Part shown: piece after piece, positions 20,691 through 32,058 of the stretch | Layout of the letters: the number at the start of each line of letters is the position of its first letter | Numbering within the stretch: the first letter of the stretch is position 1 | NCBI GenBank assembly: GCA_933228895.1 | Contig: OW121848.1 | Coordinates: forward strand, 92,213,470-92,277,469 | Length of the DNA stretch: 64,000 bases | Source of the DNA: Platycnemis pennipes | Lineage: Eukaryota > Arthropoda > Insecta > Odonata > Platycnemididae | Reading direction: 5' to 3' | The notes under the pieces: generated by a model | Seen by the model: the letters and a program-made list of their open reading frames with translations, nothing else | Told to the model about the DNA's origin: nothing | Database searches by the model: none | Program-made: the position numbers and the translations under genes

Positions 20691-21974
20691 TAACAAACCC
20701 AGGTCAGAAACCAAGGTCTTCTGAGGTTAGAACGTACTGGATAAGGTATTACAGATTAGAGCAATAGGATGAATTATGCAATACACTTTTAAAGTTCGTC
20801 AAATAAACAGAGTAAAGTGTACAAACACGAAAGCAATCACCAAATATTTAGTTTACATAGGTTAGATTCAAACCAGTTTTGATATCGAAAGAAACTCCCA
20901 GGGAAATCAAATGCCTATATATGTACCTCCCTTAAATAGCCTTAGCAGATTAATTAATGCAGCTGCGATGAAATTTTGTCACTTTCATTGTTATTCAAGT
21001 TTTAACAAACAAAAGCAGTCTGTTTAAGGGGCTGTATAAATGTTTTGTATAGAGGAGGCCGAGCACAATCATTCCCATTCTGGCTTTATTTTCACCCATT
21101 GGATGGAATGCTGGAATGGAATTACGTAGAATGTAATGGTGGAGAACCTCCTTGAACCCACCCCCATCATTGTATAAGACTTTTCTTAACATTACTTCTG
21201 AAATCCCATTGAATTGTTATCTGGAGATATGTTATGAGAGAGATTGTAATGAGAGCTCGGCTCTAACAATCATGTCAGTCGTCAAGGGCACGGATTGCTG
21301 AAAAAACAAAATTTTTACTTACATTAAGTGTATTTTGCAGTCGTTCTCATAATTCTAATTTGGAAACAATAATCCCTAACCAGAATAAGAATCTTTATTT
21401 ATCCTTCCCTCTACTTGTCTTGATCTCATTGGATTACTAATTTAATTCATAAAAGAAATACAGCCTGCAAGAGGTAAACTCTTGGTCAATTTCTTATGGG
21501 TGTCATCTAGAATCGAATAAGACACATTTATAGCCTCTTATCAGATTTTTACGAATATGGGCATCAGTGCATTAGATTTTTCGTGCAAGAAAGTCATAGA
21601 GTACATAATTTGGTACCAATATCATAGGCCGTTTTTGAAATACACTATAACATTTAAACACATAAAAGTAACATGATTTATTGTGTATGATAAGATCCTA
21701 TAAGTGTCAAAAACTTCATTCACTGATTAGCAAAGAGATAAAATTGAAGTAAAATTGCATGTATCCGAAATGGAATTAGTTATCCTTACAAAGATGGCTA
21801 ATGTTCATGATATTTCACTTTCTACTTTTCCTGGATCAATTATAATCAGACTGCATTTCTGCAGAGCAGTTTTAGTCAAGCCTAGAAAAAATATTTCCTG
21901 AACTTATCTCTTTGGTGTTCTTTCTCATGGCTGCTGGCAAAAAAAGTGAGTCATCATCAAGGGTCAACAATCAC
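20691..21974. other. AT-rich non-coding region
   Basis: No gene, RNA or repeat terminus is recognised in these ~1.3 kb. Confidence 0.4.
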
Positions 21975-23344
21975 AGGATTGGTTTAACGCAGCCCTCCAC
22001 TCAATTCTTCTTTCGGGAACCTCTTCCTATTAACATAATTCCTCTTTTTCACATCACTCACGACCTGTTCTATATAACTCATATGAGACCTGCCTTTTCC
22101 ATTCTTCCCGTTCACTTTTCCCTCAACGATTGTCTTCATCAGGCCATTATGTCTTAGGATATGGCTGATTATGTTGTCCTGTTTTCTTTTAGGGTTTTCA
22201 GTAGACTTCTTTTCTCCCACTCTTCTTAAGACTTCTTCACTTGTCACTCGGTTGATCCATTTTATCTTCATCATTCTTCTGCGACACCACATTTCGAATG
22301 CTTCCACCCTTTTCTTCTCCCCTGCTGTTGTCCATGCCTCACTGCCGTAAAGAAACATGCTCCAGATGTACGTTCTGATGAATTGCTTACTTACTTCCAA
22401 ACTTGTATTTCCAGCTGTAAGTAGATTCTTCTTTTGATACAATGACCTCTTTGCCTGGGCTATTCTACTAGGTATTTCTTTCTTGCTTTGTCCATCGCTG
22501 GTTACTCGGCTTCCCAGGTAACTGAACTCTTTCACCTCTTCCAGTTTTTGTTTTCCTAGTTCAACATTGGTTTTGGCCTCTTCTCTCTTGCTGCACACCA
22601 ATATCTAGTTTTCTTCTTATTGATCTTCAGCTGATGTCTGGTCATTGCCCTTTCCATGGTTGTTAGCATCTTATTCAGCTCCTTCTCTGTCCTTGCTATG
22701 AGAGCTATGTCATCAGCGAATCGTAGCATGCTGATTCTTTCTCTGTGGATGTTCACTCCAGAACACTTCTCCTTGGCTTCATTGATGGCTCTCTCAATGT
22801 AAACATTAAAAATTACGGGAGACAGTGCACAGCCTTGTCTCACTCCTTTCCTTATTCTTGCTTCTTCACAGCTGGGTCCAGATTTAATCACAGCTACTTG
22901 GTTTTTATACAAACTGTGGATAATTCTTCGATCATTGTAGGAAACTCCAATTCCTTTTAGAATATCAAGCATTGAATTCCAATCCACATTGTCAAAAGCC
23001 TTCTCTAAATCCACAAATGCAATGAAGGTCGGTTTGTGCTTCTCCATTCTCTTCTCTATAAGCAGCCTAAGGGCCAATATTGCTTCCCTTGTACCCTTAC
23101 TTTTCCTGAATCCGAATTGATCTTCATCCAGGAACTCCTCTGCTTTTCGTTCTATTCTTCTGTAGATTATCCTTGTCAATATCTTTGATGCATGTGTCGT
23201 CAGGCTTATAGTCCTAAAATTTTCGCATTTCTCTGCTCTCTTCTTTTTGGGAATAGGAATGATGATGTTTTTCTCGAAGTCCCTGGGTATTTCTCCTGTT
23301 GAGTACATGTCGCAGATGACATTATAAAGAGAATGAAAGAGCCG
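21975..23344 (-). pseudogene. RTE-like retrotransposon, 5'-truncated, frameshifted
   Basis: Minus strand, starting at about 23344: TGEIPRDFEKNIIIPIPKKK, then CENFRTISLTTHASKILTRI, FVDLEKAFDNVDW, RQGCALSPVIFNVYIE and the catalytic MLRFADDIALIARTEKEL near 22700. A single-base frameshift near 22608 moves the reading to the frame of 22601-21984 (ILVCSKREEAKTNVELG, FSYLGSRVTSDG, FEMWCRRRMMKIKWINRVTS), the usual C-terminal domain of these elements. The endonuclease and first RT block are missing, as expected of 5' truncation during target-primed reverse transcription. ATGATGA-type repeats are at its 3' end. A shorter relative lies at 29425-29720. Confidence 0.85.
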
Positions 23345-25420
23345 GACTCTCTTCCACCACACTATAGAGCAGTACAGGAAACTAGGTTTAATGACTGCCG
23401 TATAAATCCATCTAGTGGCTTTTGGTTGAAGTCCCCATGTTTTACCAAGGGTCCTCCTGCACATCCATAAAGAGGCACAAGCTTTCTTTGCCTTGGTCTC
23501 CAAATGCTCTCCCCAGTTAAGCTTGGAGTCCAGAATAACTCCAAGATACTTGACCGATGGTGAGGGATGTAAAACCTTTCCCTGCAAGGAGGGAGGTCTA
23601 AAGCCCTCCATTTTCCTTTTATTGGTAAACAATACAAGCTTGGTTTTCTCCGGATTTACAGTCAGCCCTGTTTCTACACACCACCCCATTACCTTATCCA
23701 GGGCTTTCTGCATAAGTCCGGAGACAGTATCAAGGTATTTTCCAGTGATGAGTATAACTACATCATCTGCGTACCCCTGAGTGTATGCGCCAGTCCTATT
23801 CAATTTTAAGATAAGACTGTCGACTACCATATTCCAGAGGAGTGGAGATAACACTCCTCCCTGAGGGCAGCCTTGAGTCACTGCCACCTTCATTGAACTG
23901 TCTCTCAAGACTACTTTGACAGTTCTCTGTTCCAACATGTGTCTAATCCAGCTCACAATGTGAGCATGGATGCCATGTCTTCCTGCAGCAATGCAGATTT
24001 GATCGAAGGACGTGTTATTAAATGCTCCCTCGACATCAAGAAATGCCCCCAGTCCGTACATTCCATGTTCCAGCACCCCCTCAATCCTGCTAACAAGATT
24101 GTGTAGCGCCGTCTCCACGGATTTTCCTTTCTGGTAGGCATGTTGATACAGGTGTAGGGGGTAATCTCTTAATGGTCCTTCCCTTATGTACCTGTCCACT
24201 ATCTTTTCTAATGTCTTCAATAGAAAAGACATAAGACTGATTCCTCGAAAGGAATCTGCTCTTGTGTAGTCCGTCTTACCCGGTTTAGGTATGAAGACCA
24301 CCTTGGTGACCCTCCAGGCTTTTGGAACATATCCATAAGCCAGGCATGAGCGAAATATTCTTACCATTGGAAGGAGGAGCAAATCCTGCCCTTCCTGAAG
24401 GAGTGCAGGAAATACCCCATCCTCCCCAGCAGCCTTAAAGGGGCTAAAACTCATGATTGCCCATTTTGTAACTGAGTACGTCACGATGCTGGAGGAAAGT
24501 CTCCATTCCGTCCGAGCCGGACAGATGGGATTCCTCCCATACTGCATCTCCCTCAACTCTCTGGAGCCTGGGAAGTGGGTCTCCAGCATTAGCTTTAGCG
24601 CTTCCTTATCGGAAGACGTGAAGTCTCCCGAGGGAAGCAGTAGAGAACCCACCCCTGCTTCCGAGTCTTTTGATAGGATCTTATGAAGTCTCGCCATCTG
24701 TGGAACAGTCTCTACGCTCTCACAGAAGCCCCTCCATGAGTCCCTTTTACAGCGCTTGATTGCTGCTAAAGTTTTCCCAATTTTCCCAAAAGAAAAATTT
24801 TCCCAAAAGAAAAGTTAAAATCACCTTAAAATTTTCCCAATCCCGAGGCATTCTTGTCCTCTTTGCTTTATTAAAGAGTTTCCTAGTCTCTCTACGGAGA
24901 CCGTCTAATTCTGCTCCCCACCAGGGCAATTTACACCCTTCCTTCCTGGTCCTTAGGGGGCAGCTGTTTTCGTAGGATGTGATGATGCTACTCTGTAGAT
25001 GCGCCACAGCAGCCTCCACCTCATCCACGTTTCTAAACTTGCACTGAGGTGCCCCCTCTAGGGCAGCTCCCAGCCTCTCTCGATATAGTCCCCAGTTGGT
25101 ATTCCTGGGGTGTCTATATGTTATTTCCCTGTAATTGGATTCTAAAAGAGTGAAGAGTATGTGTCTGTGGTCGGACAAAGTTATCTCCCCTGACCCTCTC
25201 CACCCATCAATCCTGTGCAGCAGAGAACTGGTGCACAGTGTAATATCTATCACCTCCTGCCTAATGCTGTTTGCAAAGGTAGGTTGTGATCCTTTATTGA
25301 GTATTTGTAACTCCGTAGACATAAGGTACTCCAACAAGGACTCTCCTCTGCCGTTGGTGCTCCCACTCCCCCACACAATGTGGTGCGAGTTAGCATCACA
25401 ACCGATAATCAGGTCCCACT
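23345..25420 (-). pseudogene. R1-group non-LTR retrotransposon (endonuclease-RT), truncated
   Basis: From 25420 downward: the endonuclease end WDLIIGCDANSHHIVWGSGS with LSDHRHILF near 25150; then, after a short insertion around 24770-24840, SWRGFCESVETVPQMARLHK. The RT blocks are FKAAGEDGVFPALLQEG, VVFIPKPGKTDYTRADSFRG, LGAFLDVEGAFNN, TQGCPQGGVLSPLLWNMVVD and the catalytic YTQGYADDVVILIT near 23770. The thumb has VKYLGVILDSKLNWGEHLE. The frame ends at FLYCSIVWWKRV where it is joined in frame to the RTE-like sequence. Both the 5' part of the endonuclease and the RT C-terminus are missing. Motif style indicates the R1 clade, but the element is not in rDNA. Confidence 0.85.
24770..24845. repeat. 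short TTTTCCCAA tandem-like insertion inside the R1-group ORF
   Basis: Repeated ATTTTCCCAA and AAAGAAAA units (three to four imperfect copies) interrupt the otherwise continuous endonuclease-to-RT linker and shift its frame. Confidence 0.55.
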
Positions 25421-26104
25421 ATTGAAACCCACTATTATGCGACCAAATAATGATTATTTATGCGGCCATTATGCGGCAAAATTCTGATATCTATGCTGAC
25501 ATTATGCGGCTTAAAAATTGCAGTTATGCGTTTTCATGAAAATTATGCAACATTTTGGAGATTGCCTCCATCGCGCATACAATCCCGTCAGGCATAATGC
25601 CCTTTGCCATTCTCCATATTTTATGGAACCCTATCCGGTGTACCTCATTCTCATCAGGTACCCTCAATTATTTAATCAATTCTTAGTTTCATCAGGCAAA
25701 ATGGGAATTTTACCTGTTGGAAATAAATATTTCATGAGGCATACTCAATTTTAAGCCAACCTTTTACTGAAGAAATCAGGAATCGGATGGTGAAAAATAA
25801 ACCTTGAAGCTAAGGATTGACATTTTTATTGGATAAAATGTAACAAAAAACAATTACATTACAATGAACGGGGATAATTAAACAATCACAGTAAATGCTG
25901 ATTATAACCTCTGAGATTTATCAATTTATATCACCTATGGCAAAGTAGAAATTATCATGGGAATGAGATGAGGTCATCAGGATCTTCATCATTGAAATCC
26001 TGCCAGCAGCATGCTGTCTCACAATCAGAGGCTGCTGTAGAATTATTGTTATTCATAACATCATCACATCCCATTGCCAATATCATACTATCATTAAGAT
26101 ACAT

Positions 26105-28186
26105 TCATACCATACTTTCTGTATTTTTTGCAGTCAACCTCGTTCTTTTGAGTGTAAGGATATCATTATACCCCGAAAAGGCTCTCTCACTATCTACGTT
26201 AGCAGCAGGAATAAAAAGAACAGACAAACAAAGAGCAGAAAATGTGGAATTTGTTGCTTGCATACTTAAAAGAGCATCATAAACTACATCTAATTGTTTA
26301 CCCTTCTTGTTAGAAACATTGGATTTTGTAAATTCCTTGACAAAATCACTCAATAGCCGATGCAGCACTAAGAACTTGCCTCATGGAATGGGATCCAGTA
26401 AAGATATGGCATCTTTGGCTTCTAAAAGTTGAGACTCACTGCAGCCTACAACTATTCTTTGCGGATCAAAGAGAGTTCGAGAGGATTTAAAAAAAATCTT
26501 TGCTGGGTCACCAGATAGCAGACTATCAATAATCTCACAACATTTAACACACACAGACTTAAACCTCTCAAGAAGATTCTTTTGTCTCTGACTACAAGAA
26601 ATTTCTTCAACAATAGCATTTGTTGTAGGGTACAAAGCAGCCTTTATATCATTAGCAGATTTCACAACTGAAAACACTTTCCTCACCTCATTCACCTTGG
26701 AGTGTAAAACATGTGATACAGGGTATGATCCCTCTAAAAATAAAATTAAATTACAGATAGGTGTGCACTACAAAGAGAGCCTCAGATGCAAATGCAAATA
26801 TCTTCTTTTGAGAGTTTCTTAAAATATATTTGCTGACTTTAGAGATTTGGAATCAGGGATACTCTGCGCATCATTTCAAACATATCCTCCACATACACAG
26901 ACATGTATTCAGCATACCTCCATGATCCCCATCTTGTCATAATAGATAGGGGAAAAAGTTTAGCCTCCTTTACTTTACTGAATGTAAAAGAGTCTTGCAA
27001 GAACTTCATATACTTGTGTTTCCTCTTCCTAGTGTTCTTAAACAATCTTTTACTGTTTGACACACATTCATTCAGCCTTGGTAGCTTTTCAGGGAAAACT
27101 TTGCCCACCTTGTCAGCTTTATGTGCCCAGCACTGGATATGGATGAGTTTCGGATTCACCAATTCAAGCAAGAGCTTTGCACATAAACCCATGTATGCCA
27201 AACTATCAGATGCTGCAGCGACACAATCCTCATTTGCAATGTCATACTGGCTGAGTCTAAAAAATAAAACAACTGAATGCTGAAAATTTTCACAAAACTT
27301 AAAATCAAAATTAAAATTCTGAACCATTATATAATATATAACATTACCTGAATAATTGCTTTACAGCACTGATCTGCATTGCATGCCGTTAAGACCTTCA
27401 CTGAGCCAGCAAACAGAAAAGTGTCAGGAGATTCAGCACAAGGAAGCGCTTTCAAAAGTGTGATGAAAACATCCTCTCCTTTCCTGTTGGTTGTTTCGTC
27501 ACCGAAAACAACCACCTTCCTCCCTTTCAGTTTGGACTTAATGAGAACTTAATTCTCCTTCTTAAGTAAATGCACATACTTTTCTCGTGGTGTTTTAACA
27601 CTAGGCAAGTCCCCTCCACCTAAAAATAAAATATATATGTATAAACATTGATACTAATGACAAGTGATTTTGAGGTTATGTGTGATGCCGATCTTTTTTC
27701 CATCACTCAATCAATTTCGATGCGTGAATAGGAATAAATGACACTTAAAATATAGACTTAAACTACTTTATATTCACCAGGAATATACTTCTTTAATACA
27801 TTTCAAACTGCTTCGTGGTCCAGTTTCATCAGTGGTATGTTGGCCTGCACGAAGGCGGTATACCATGTATACCAGGCGGTATAGACTATAGTCACAGACT
27901 TAATAAACTCTTCTCTGTCCTGTTTCGTTTTCTTGGCACGGTCAAAACTATCACTTAAAGAAGATTGCCTTTTCTTGGCGTTGCTTGGGTCTTTGAAATT
28001 TTCCTTTTCTTTGTGGTGAGAGGCTGATTTCACATGGTTATCAACTGTACTCTTTCGCTCCCACTCGACGTGAACTTGACAGAAGCGACAATCCATAATT
28101 CGGTTTGTTTGATCGAACACGTACATACCTTCATGTTGATATGAGTATGCACGAGTTGACGCTGTCACTGATTGTTGTTTTCGCAT
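26105..28186 (-). pseudogene. hAT transposase (CGGBP1-like), intron-containing, inactivated
   Basis: Exon 1 (28186-27803) encodes MRKQQSVTASTRAYSYQHEG and a BED-type zinc finger (MDCRFCQVHVEWERK, then DNHVKSASHHKEK). Later exons give VVVFGDETTNRKGEDVF (about 27510), AASDSLAYMGLCAKLL with IHIQCWAHKADKVGKVF (about 27150), RWGSWRYAEYM and, at the C-terminus, IPAANVDSERAFSGYNDILT, the hAT dimerisation domain (about 26190). Introns ending TTTATTTTTAG are visible, for example near 27620 and 26735. A TAA at about 27550 interrupts the frame between KEN and VLIKSKLKGRK, so this copy looks inactive. BED-finger, DDE and dimerisation parts are in the normal order. Confidence 0.8.
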
Positions 28187-28280
28187 GTTTTCAAATGTGA
28201 TGTGGATGCTCCCTCAACTTGTTATTCCCCGTCGACGCTCACAGCTGTACTGACTTCTTTGAAAAGGCCGGTTACAAAAG

Positions 28281-28294
28281 CCCCCCCCCCCCCC
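28281..28294 (+). repeat. C14 homopolymer
   Basis: Fourteen consecutive C residues directly precede a hairpin arm. Length may be affected by sequencing error. Confidence 0.8.
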
Positions 28295-28295
28295 T

Positions 28296-28389
28296 CCCAA
28301 CGACCGACATCGGACGTAGCCACCAAGATACATTGTATTGTATACAGAGATTGTATTTCGGTGGCTACGTTCAATGTCGGTCGTTGGGA
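28296..28389. repeat. foldback, ~28-bp arms
   Basis: CCCAACGACCGACAT at 28297 and ATGTCGGTCGTTGGG at 28374 are inverted, extending to GTAGCCACC / GGTGGCTAC. The loop contains an ATACATTGTATTGTAT stretch, and GTATTTCGGTGGC recurs again at about 28425. Probably a small nested insertion in the 5' part of the hAT element. Confidence 0.65.
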
Positions 28390-28771
28390 GCCACTGAAAT
28401 ACAATGTATTTCGGAGGCTATAATGTATTTCGGTGGCTACACATCAAACAGGCGCTGGAAGGCTGGCGCGGGAATTGGAGGTGAAGGGCATGCGTCCGGT
28501 ATCGAGAGAGGCCATAAAACTGCTTTTTAGAACAAAAATTAAGCCGGCTACGCGAGAATTACGCAGATTATGCGCGCATAATGCAAATTATGCGGTATGC
28601 TGCATTAGAGGTCAGATTATGTGATATTATGCGCAGTAAATTTGTACTAGGGATGACGTAAGGTTACTCAAAAAGTCAAACTATTTGCATTCTGATGAAA
28701 TTAAAAAATTATGCGGTCCGCATAATCTTCCTATCTCTAGTCATCATCCATAAGAAAGTAATATAGCTTTT

Positions 28772-29280
28772 TGTCACGATCGGCAGATCGCAACAAGTAG
28801 ATGGGAAACGCTCCGAGTGGCTTGAGCGAAATCCCGTGAGGCCGTTGGTCACTTAAGGGTTAAAACCCAGAACAAAAGCCGAATCTTCATGAAGGTGGTT
28901 TATTAACAACAAGCTTACATCGTCAACTCAGTATAGAAAATGCCCCCCGATGCTTCCACACAGGGGAATATATATCAACGTTCTCCCGAAGGAGGGGAGG
29001 GCGCGATGACCTGTGACTTTCCCTACCCCTGAGGTAGAGGGTCCTCCACTTTGGGTCGCCCAGAGATAGCGGCCTAGTCCTTAGGCGACTCTTGGAGACA
29101 TCGTAGTCAGTTAGGAAACCGTATGGAGATCAGGAGCCGTCTGGAGGTCAGGGGCCGTCTGGGGGTCACCGCGTGCTCCCAACTGATACGGTCGGGAAGG
29201 GAATACTTCTCGACCATGGCCTTTTCATTTAGCTTTCCCGTATACATTTATTATTACCCCAAATACCTATACTCGTTACA
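28772..29280 (-). mobile_element. solo LTR, Ty3/gypsy-like
   Basis: This 509-bp block has TG...CA ends in an extended near-palindrome: TGTCACGA at the left and TCGTTACA at the right. TTTT on both sides (28768-28771, 29281-29284) fits a 4-bp target duplication. Read on the minus strand (start TGTAACGAGTATAGG), an AATAAA near 28895 lies close to the 3' end, as in an LTR R/U5 region, so I prefer minus orientation. No internal coding sequence or second LTR is present. A short internal repeat (GGAGATCAGGAGCCGTCTGG, then GGAGGTCAGGGGCCGTCTGG) lies at 29123-29165. Confidence 0.6.
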
Positions 29281-29424
29281 TTTTATTGGTGTGAAAAATG
29301 TCATTAAACTTTGTCTATGTGAAATTGGTGTATATTTCAAAGATAAGATTTCAGAACTGATTTTATCAGCACATTGTGATCATCAGGTTTGCCCTCTTTT
29401 AATTTTGGCTCCTCTTTGCAAATT

Positions 29425-29720
29425 CGGTCCCATCGTCATCATCGGTCAACAATCCTAGGTGTGGTTTGACGCAGCCTTCCACTCGATTCTTCTATCGGCC
29501 AACCTCTTCATATTGATGTAACCCTGTCTCTTTTAAATCCTTCATAACCTTTTCCTATCTCATACGAGGCCTGCCTTTCCCATTCTTCCCGTTCACTTTT
29601 CCCTCGACGAATGTCTTCATCAGGCCATTGTGTGTCTTAAGATGTGGCCAATTAATTTGATCCATCATCTTGTTAGAGTTTTCAGTAGACATCTCTTTTC
29701 TCCCACACTTCTGTCCCAGC
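29425..29720 (-). pseudogene. 3' fragment of an RTE-like retrotransposon
   Basis: It is clearly similar to 21960-22235 (shared TTCTTCCCGTTCACTTTTCC and GTCTTCATCAGGCCATT), the 3' part of the RTE-like copy, including the ATCGTCATCATCGG 3' tail. Only about 300 bp remain, with several differences, and the frame is broken. Confidence 0.75.
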
Positions 29721-29984
29721 CCTGAAAATTCCTCTAACCTTTCCTTCTACACATTTGCCAATTCTCACATGCTATAATAGATTAAAAAAACCCATCCTTT
29801 TCTTTCTCATTTGATGATTACAATTAACGACTAGTAAACTTCATTTACTTGTAAAGTCACATCAGGTTATCAGAAAATTACCAGAAGGGACTCTGGTAAC
29901 ATGAAAGCTGTTGCATTATTTTAAAATATATGAATGGGATAAAGCTCTTCAAAGCCATTAAATTATCCAATTTATGTGTCAGCC
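29721..29984. other. AT-rich intronic or intergenic sequence
   Basis: No feature is recognised. It may lie in the last intron of the KDM1A gene. Confidence 0.35.
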
Positions 29985-30085
29985 CACGTCAATTTCATCT
30001 ACGTCTACATAATACCCTGTAAGCCACCATAAAGGTGTGTGGCAGGCGGTGGACTCTCACCAAACATGCACTACATATTATAAAT
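29985..30085 (+). mobile_element. short interspersed repeat fragment (TCTACGTCTACATAATACC type)
   Basis: TCTACGTCTACATAATACCC then TGTAAGCCACC and AAGGTGTGTGGCAGG matches a block I recognise as widely repeated in insect genomes, often at the head of SINE or LINE copies. Its class cannot be fixed from this fragment. Confidence 0.45.
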
Positions 30086-30410
30086 AAAAAAGGATTAGTA
30101 CGTGTATAGGTAATGTTCAAATCTACGGTATTAAAAAAAATAAAAATAGCGAAGCATACATGCAAAAACATGCTGTTAGTTGGGTTAGCTTTAAGTCCTT
30201 ATACCAACATGCAGCTACCAATGTTATCCATTGCTACACTCGTACTGGATATATTTACCTTTATTCTTATCCCTAATAGTACGAGGAAAAAAGGACATTT
30301 TGAATCTGTCAGTTCGGCAATCAATTTCTCTAATTTTGTGATTTTCCTTGTTGTTTGAGACTCGAATCAGAGTGATTGGTGTTTAAATGGTGCTCAAATT
30401 TCAATTTCAG
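30086..30410 (+). other. 3' part of the last KDM1A intron
   Basis: It ends in a pyrimidine-rich acceptor (TTTCAATTTCAG at 30399-30410). The ORF at 30113-30358 shows no recognisable motifs and ends before the acceptor. Confidence 0.6.
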
Positions 30411-30694
30411 GCGAGCATACAATCCGCAACTACCCTGCCACTGTGCACGGAGCATTCCTGAGTGGTCTTCGCGAAGGTGGACGTATTTGCGATCAGTTCA
30501 TTGGATGCCCATATGCACCTCCTCCTTCGACTCCAGGCGCACAGACGCCTGCTTCTCAGCCAGCTTCTGGGAACACAACCCCTGGGGCTTCGAGTGCATC
30601 TGGAAGTATTCCACCGAATGCCAGATCTGGGTCCACCACTAGCGTGACTGCTTCTCCTCATGGAAGCAGTGCTGCTCAGACTAACTCTATTTGA
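30411..30694 (+). CDS. Kdm1a: lysine-specific histone demethylase 1, last coding exon
   Basis: The exon begins after the acceptor at 30410 with codon phase G|GC. It encodes [20 protein letters not shown] followed by [16 protein letters not shown]. This is the C-terminal FAD-binding end of the amine-oxidase domain of LSD1/KDM1A ([12 protein letters not shown], SGxREGGRI), the FAD-dependent demethylase of H3K4me1/2 that works in CoREST-type nuclear complexes; the Drosophila orthologue is Su(var)3-3. The remaining ~60 residues are a Pro/Ser/Thr/Ala-rich tail to TGA at 30692-30694, longer than the short tail of vertebrate LSD1. Upstream exons were not found in the window; they must lie beyond a long intron or outside it. 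The exon appears intact. Confidence 0.9.
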
Positions 30695-31215
30695 TGTTCA
30701 ATCCCCAAGAAGAGGAATTAATTTTTACGTTTTTTATATCATTGCACAATTTTGAGCTCTTTTTTTATGCATGTGTCTCATTAAGTTTAGATCAACAGGA
30801 GTGGAATTCCTTATTTTTTTAAAATATGTTCAAATAGGTTAATGATTTAATTACTGATTGATAAATGTATGGTTAGAAAAGTTGATGATTCTATTTCTGA
30901 TGAATGAAAATGTGTGAAAAATAAATTGATGATTCTACTGCCAATAATGGTGGAAAACAGAAGTTTTTCCATGGCTATCAATAAGTTAAATTGACAGAAA
31001 AGAAGACATTTTTTTGCATTCATGAGTGACTGTCAAAACTGCTCCAAAATTGGTGAGCATTATTTCATTAGGGTATCTCGTGTATTTTTATGAATTTTAA
31101 ATGTCGTTGTATGTTATAGTAATTAGGTAGCCATTATTTAATTCTATTTCTACTTAGCATTTACTAGTAAATTTATTATTGAATGTAATTTCCAAACATT
31201 TGGAAATAAATTTAA
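30695..31215 (+). other. KDM1A 3' UTR
   Basis: AT-rich sequence after the stop with AATAAA signals at about 30919 and 31204. The true cleavage site is unknown. Confidence 0.55.
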
Positions 31216-31224
31216 TTCATACTC

Positions 31225-31241
31225 TATATATATATATATAT
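31225..31241 (+). repeat. (TA)n microsatellite
   Basis: A run of about eight TA dinucleotides. Confidence 0.8.
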
Positions 31242-31339
31242 TAGTTGTGTTTGATCCTTCATCGATCGAGTTAGACCCTTCGAGTATGGCACCGTTAATG
31301 AAAATCCTTGCTATTTAATAGCTGCATCATTAAGAAATG

Positions 31340-31460
31340 CCCAATCATCAAGGGAGTCCACGTCACCGGCAATACTCCTGGGCACGGGAAGACTTGACCG
31401 TTGCCAAGCCTCTACCCCGGAAAAGTATCAATTCTAATTCTTGAGGGACTCCAATTACCA
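31340..31460 (+). repeat. diverged relative of the 3.1-kb array unit
   Basis: GGGAGTCCACGTCACCGGCA, then CTCCTGGGCACGGGAAGACT and GCCTCTACCCCGGA match, with many substitutions, unit positions such as 34512-34580 (GGAGTCCACGTCGACGGGAA...). It is an old, degenerate outlier between KDM1A and the array. Confidence 0.75.
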
Positions 31461-31504
31461 GTTATCTATGGGAAGAAGAAATTTCCTGCCAATAATGGCT
31501 GCTT

Positions 31505-31715
31505 GGGGACTGAGTTCATGGGTGTTTTCAAGTCTGTTTCCGCAATAATAGGAGCTTCAGACCGGGAGGAAAGGCATAAGGAAGGGAATGGAAGGGAAGG
31601 TCTACGATCGGGGACTGAGTCATGGGTGTTTTCAAGTCTGTTTCCGTACTAATAGGCGCTTCAGACCGGGAGGAAAGGTATAAGGATAGAAATGGAAAAG
31701 GGATGGGGATAGGAT
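31505..31715 (+). repeat. two-copy tandem repeat, ~105 bp
   Basis: GGGGACTGAGT(T)CATGGGTG begins at 31505 and again at about 31610. Each copy continues with TTTTCAAGTCTGTTTCCG and CTTCAGACCGGGAGGAAAGG. The copies differ at several positions. Confidence 0.8.
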
Positions 31716-31726
31716 AAGGTCAGAAG

Positions 31727-32041
31727 AGATAGGCTATCACCGCGCTCTGAGCAATCTCTTCCTCGTCATCGATCATCGTGTTTTCCATTTAGTTTCTCTC
31801 CCAAATTTCTGGTTTATGCATCGAGAAATATACGTGGAGTTGCAGTAGCGTCATTGACGTAAGTTTTGTCCTGATTTCTGTTACATTGTCATTTTCACAG
31901 AGAACGTTGCTAGCGAGCCGCATCGGATTGAAGTCTTATCTGCATCACAACGTCGGCTATCACCGCGCTCTGACCAATCTCTTCCTCGTCATCGATCATC
32001 GTGTTTTCCATTTAGTTTCTCTCCCAAATTCCTGGTTTCGT
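31727..32041 (+). repeat. rearranged left edge of the array
   Basis: The segment CAATCTCTTCCTCGTCATCG...GTTCCTGGTTT of the unit occurs twice (31762 and about 31974), each preceded by CTATCACCGCGCTCTGA. The second copy then jumps directly to CCACAAAGG at 32042, skipping about 330 bp present in every other unit. This is a scrambled junction and not a clean monomer start. Confidence 0.8.
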
Positions 32042-32058
32042 CCACAAAGGATACATCG

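Larger units (their letters stand above)
25425..28739 (-). mobile_element. CGGBP1-like hAT transposon
   Basis: Both ends carry many ATTATGCGG/CCGCATAAT subterminal motifs (25433-25550 and 28555-28730). The right end is CTATCTCTA at 28739 (minus strand TAGAGATAGGAAGATTATGC), a hAT-style start. The left boundary is uncertain (25420-25435) and no matching 8-bp duplication was found. It contains the transposase pseudogene at 26105-28186 on the minus strand, and its left end cuts into the R1-group endonuclease. Confidence 0.7.
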
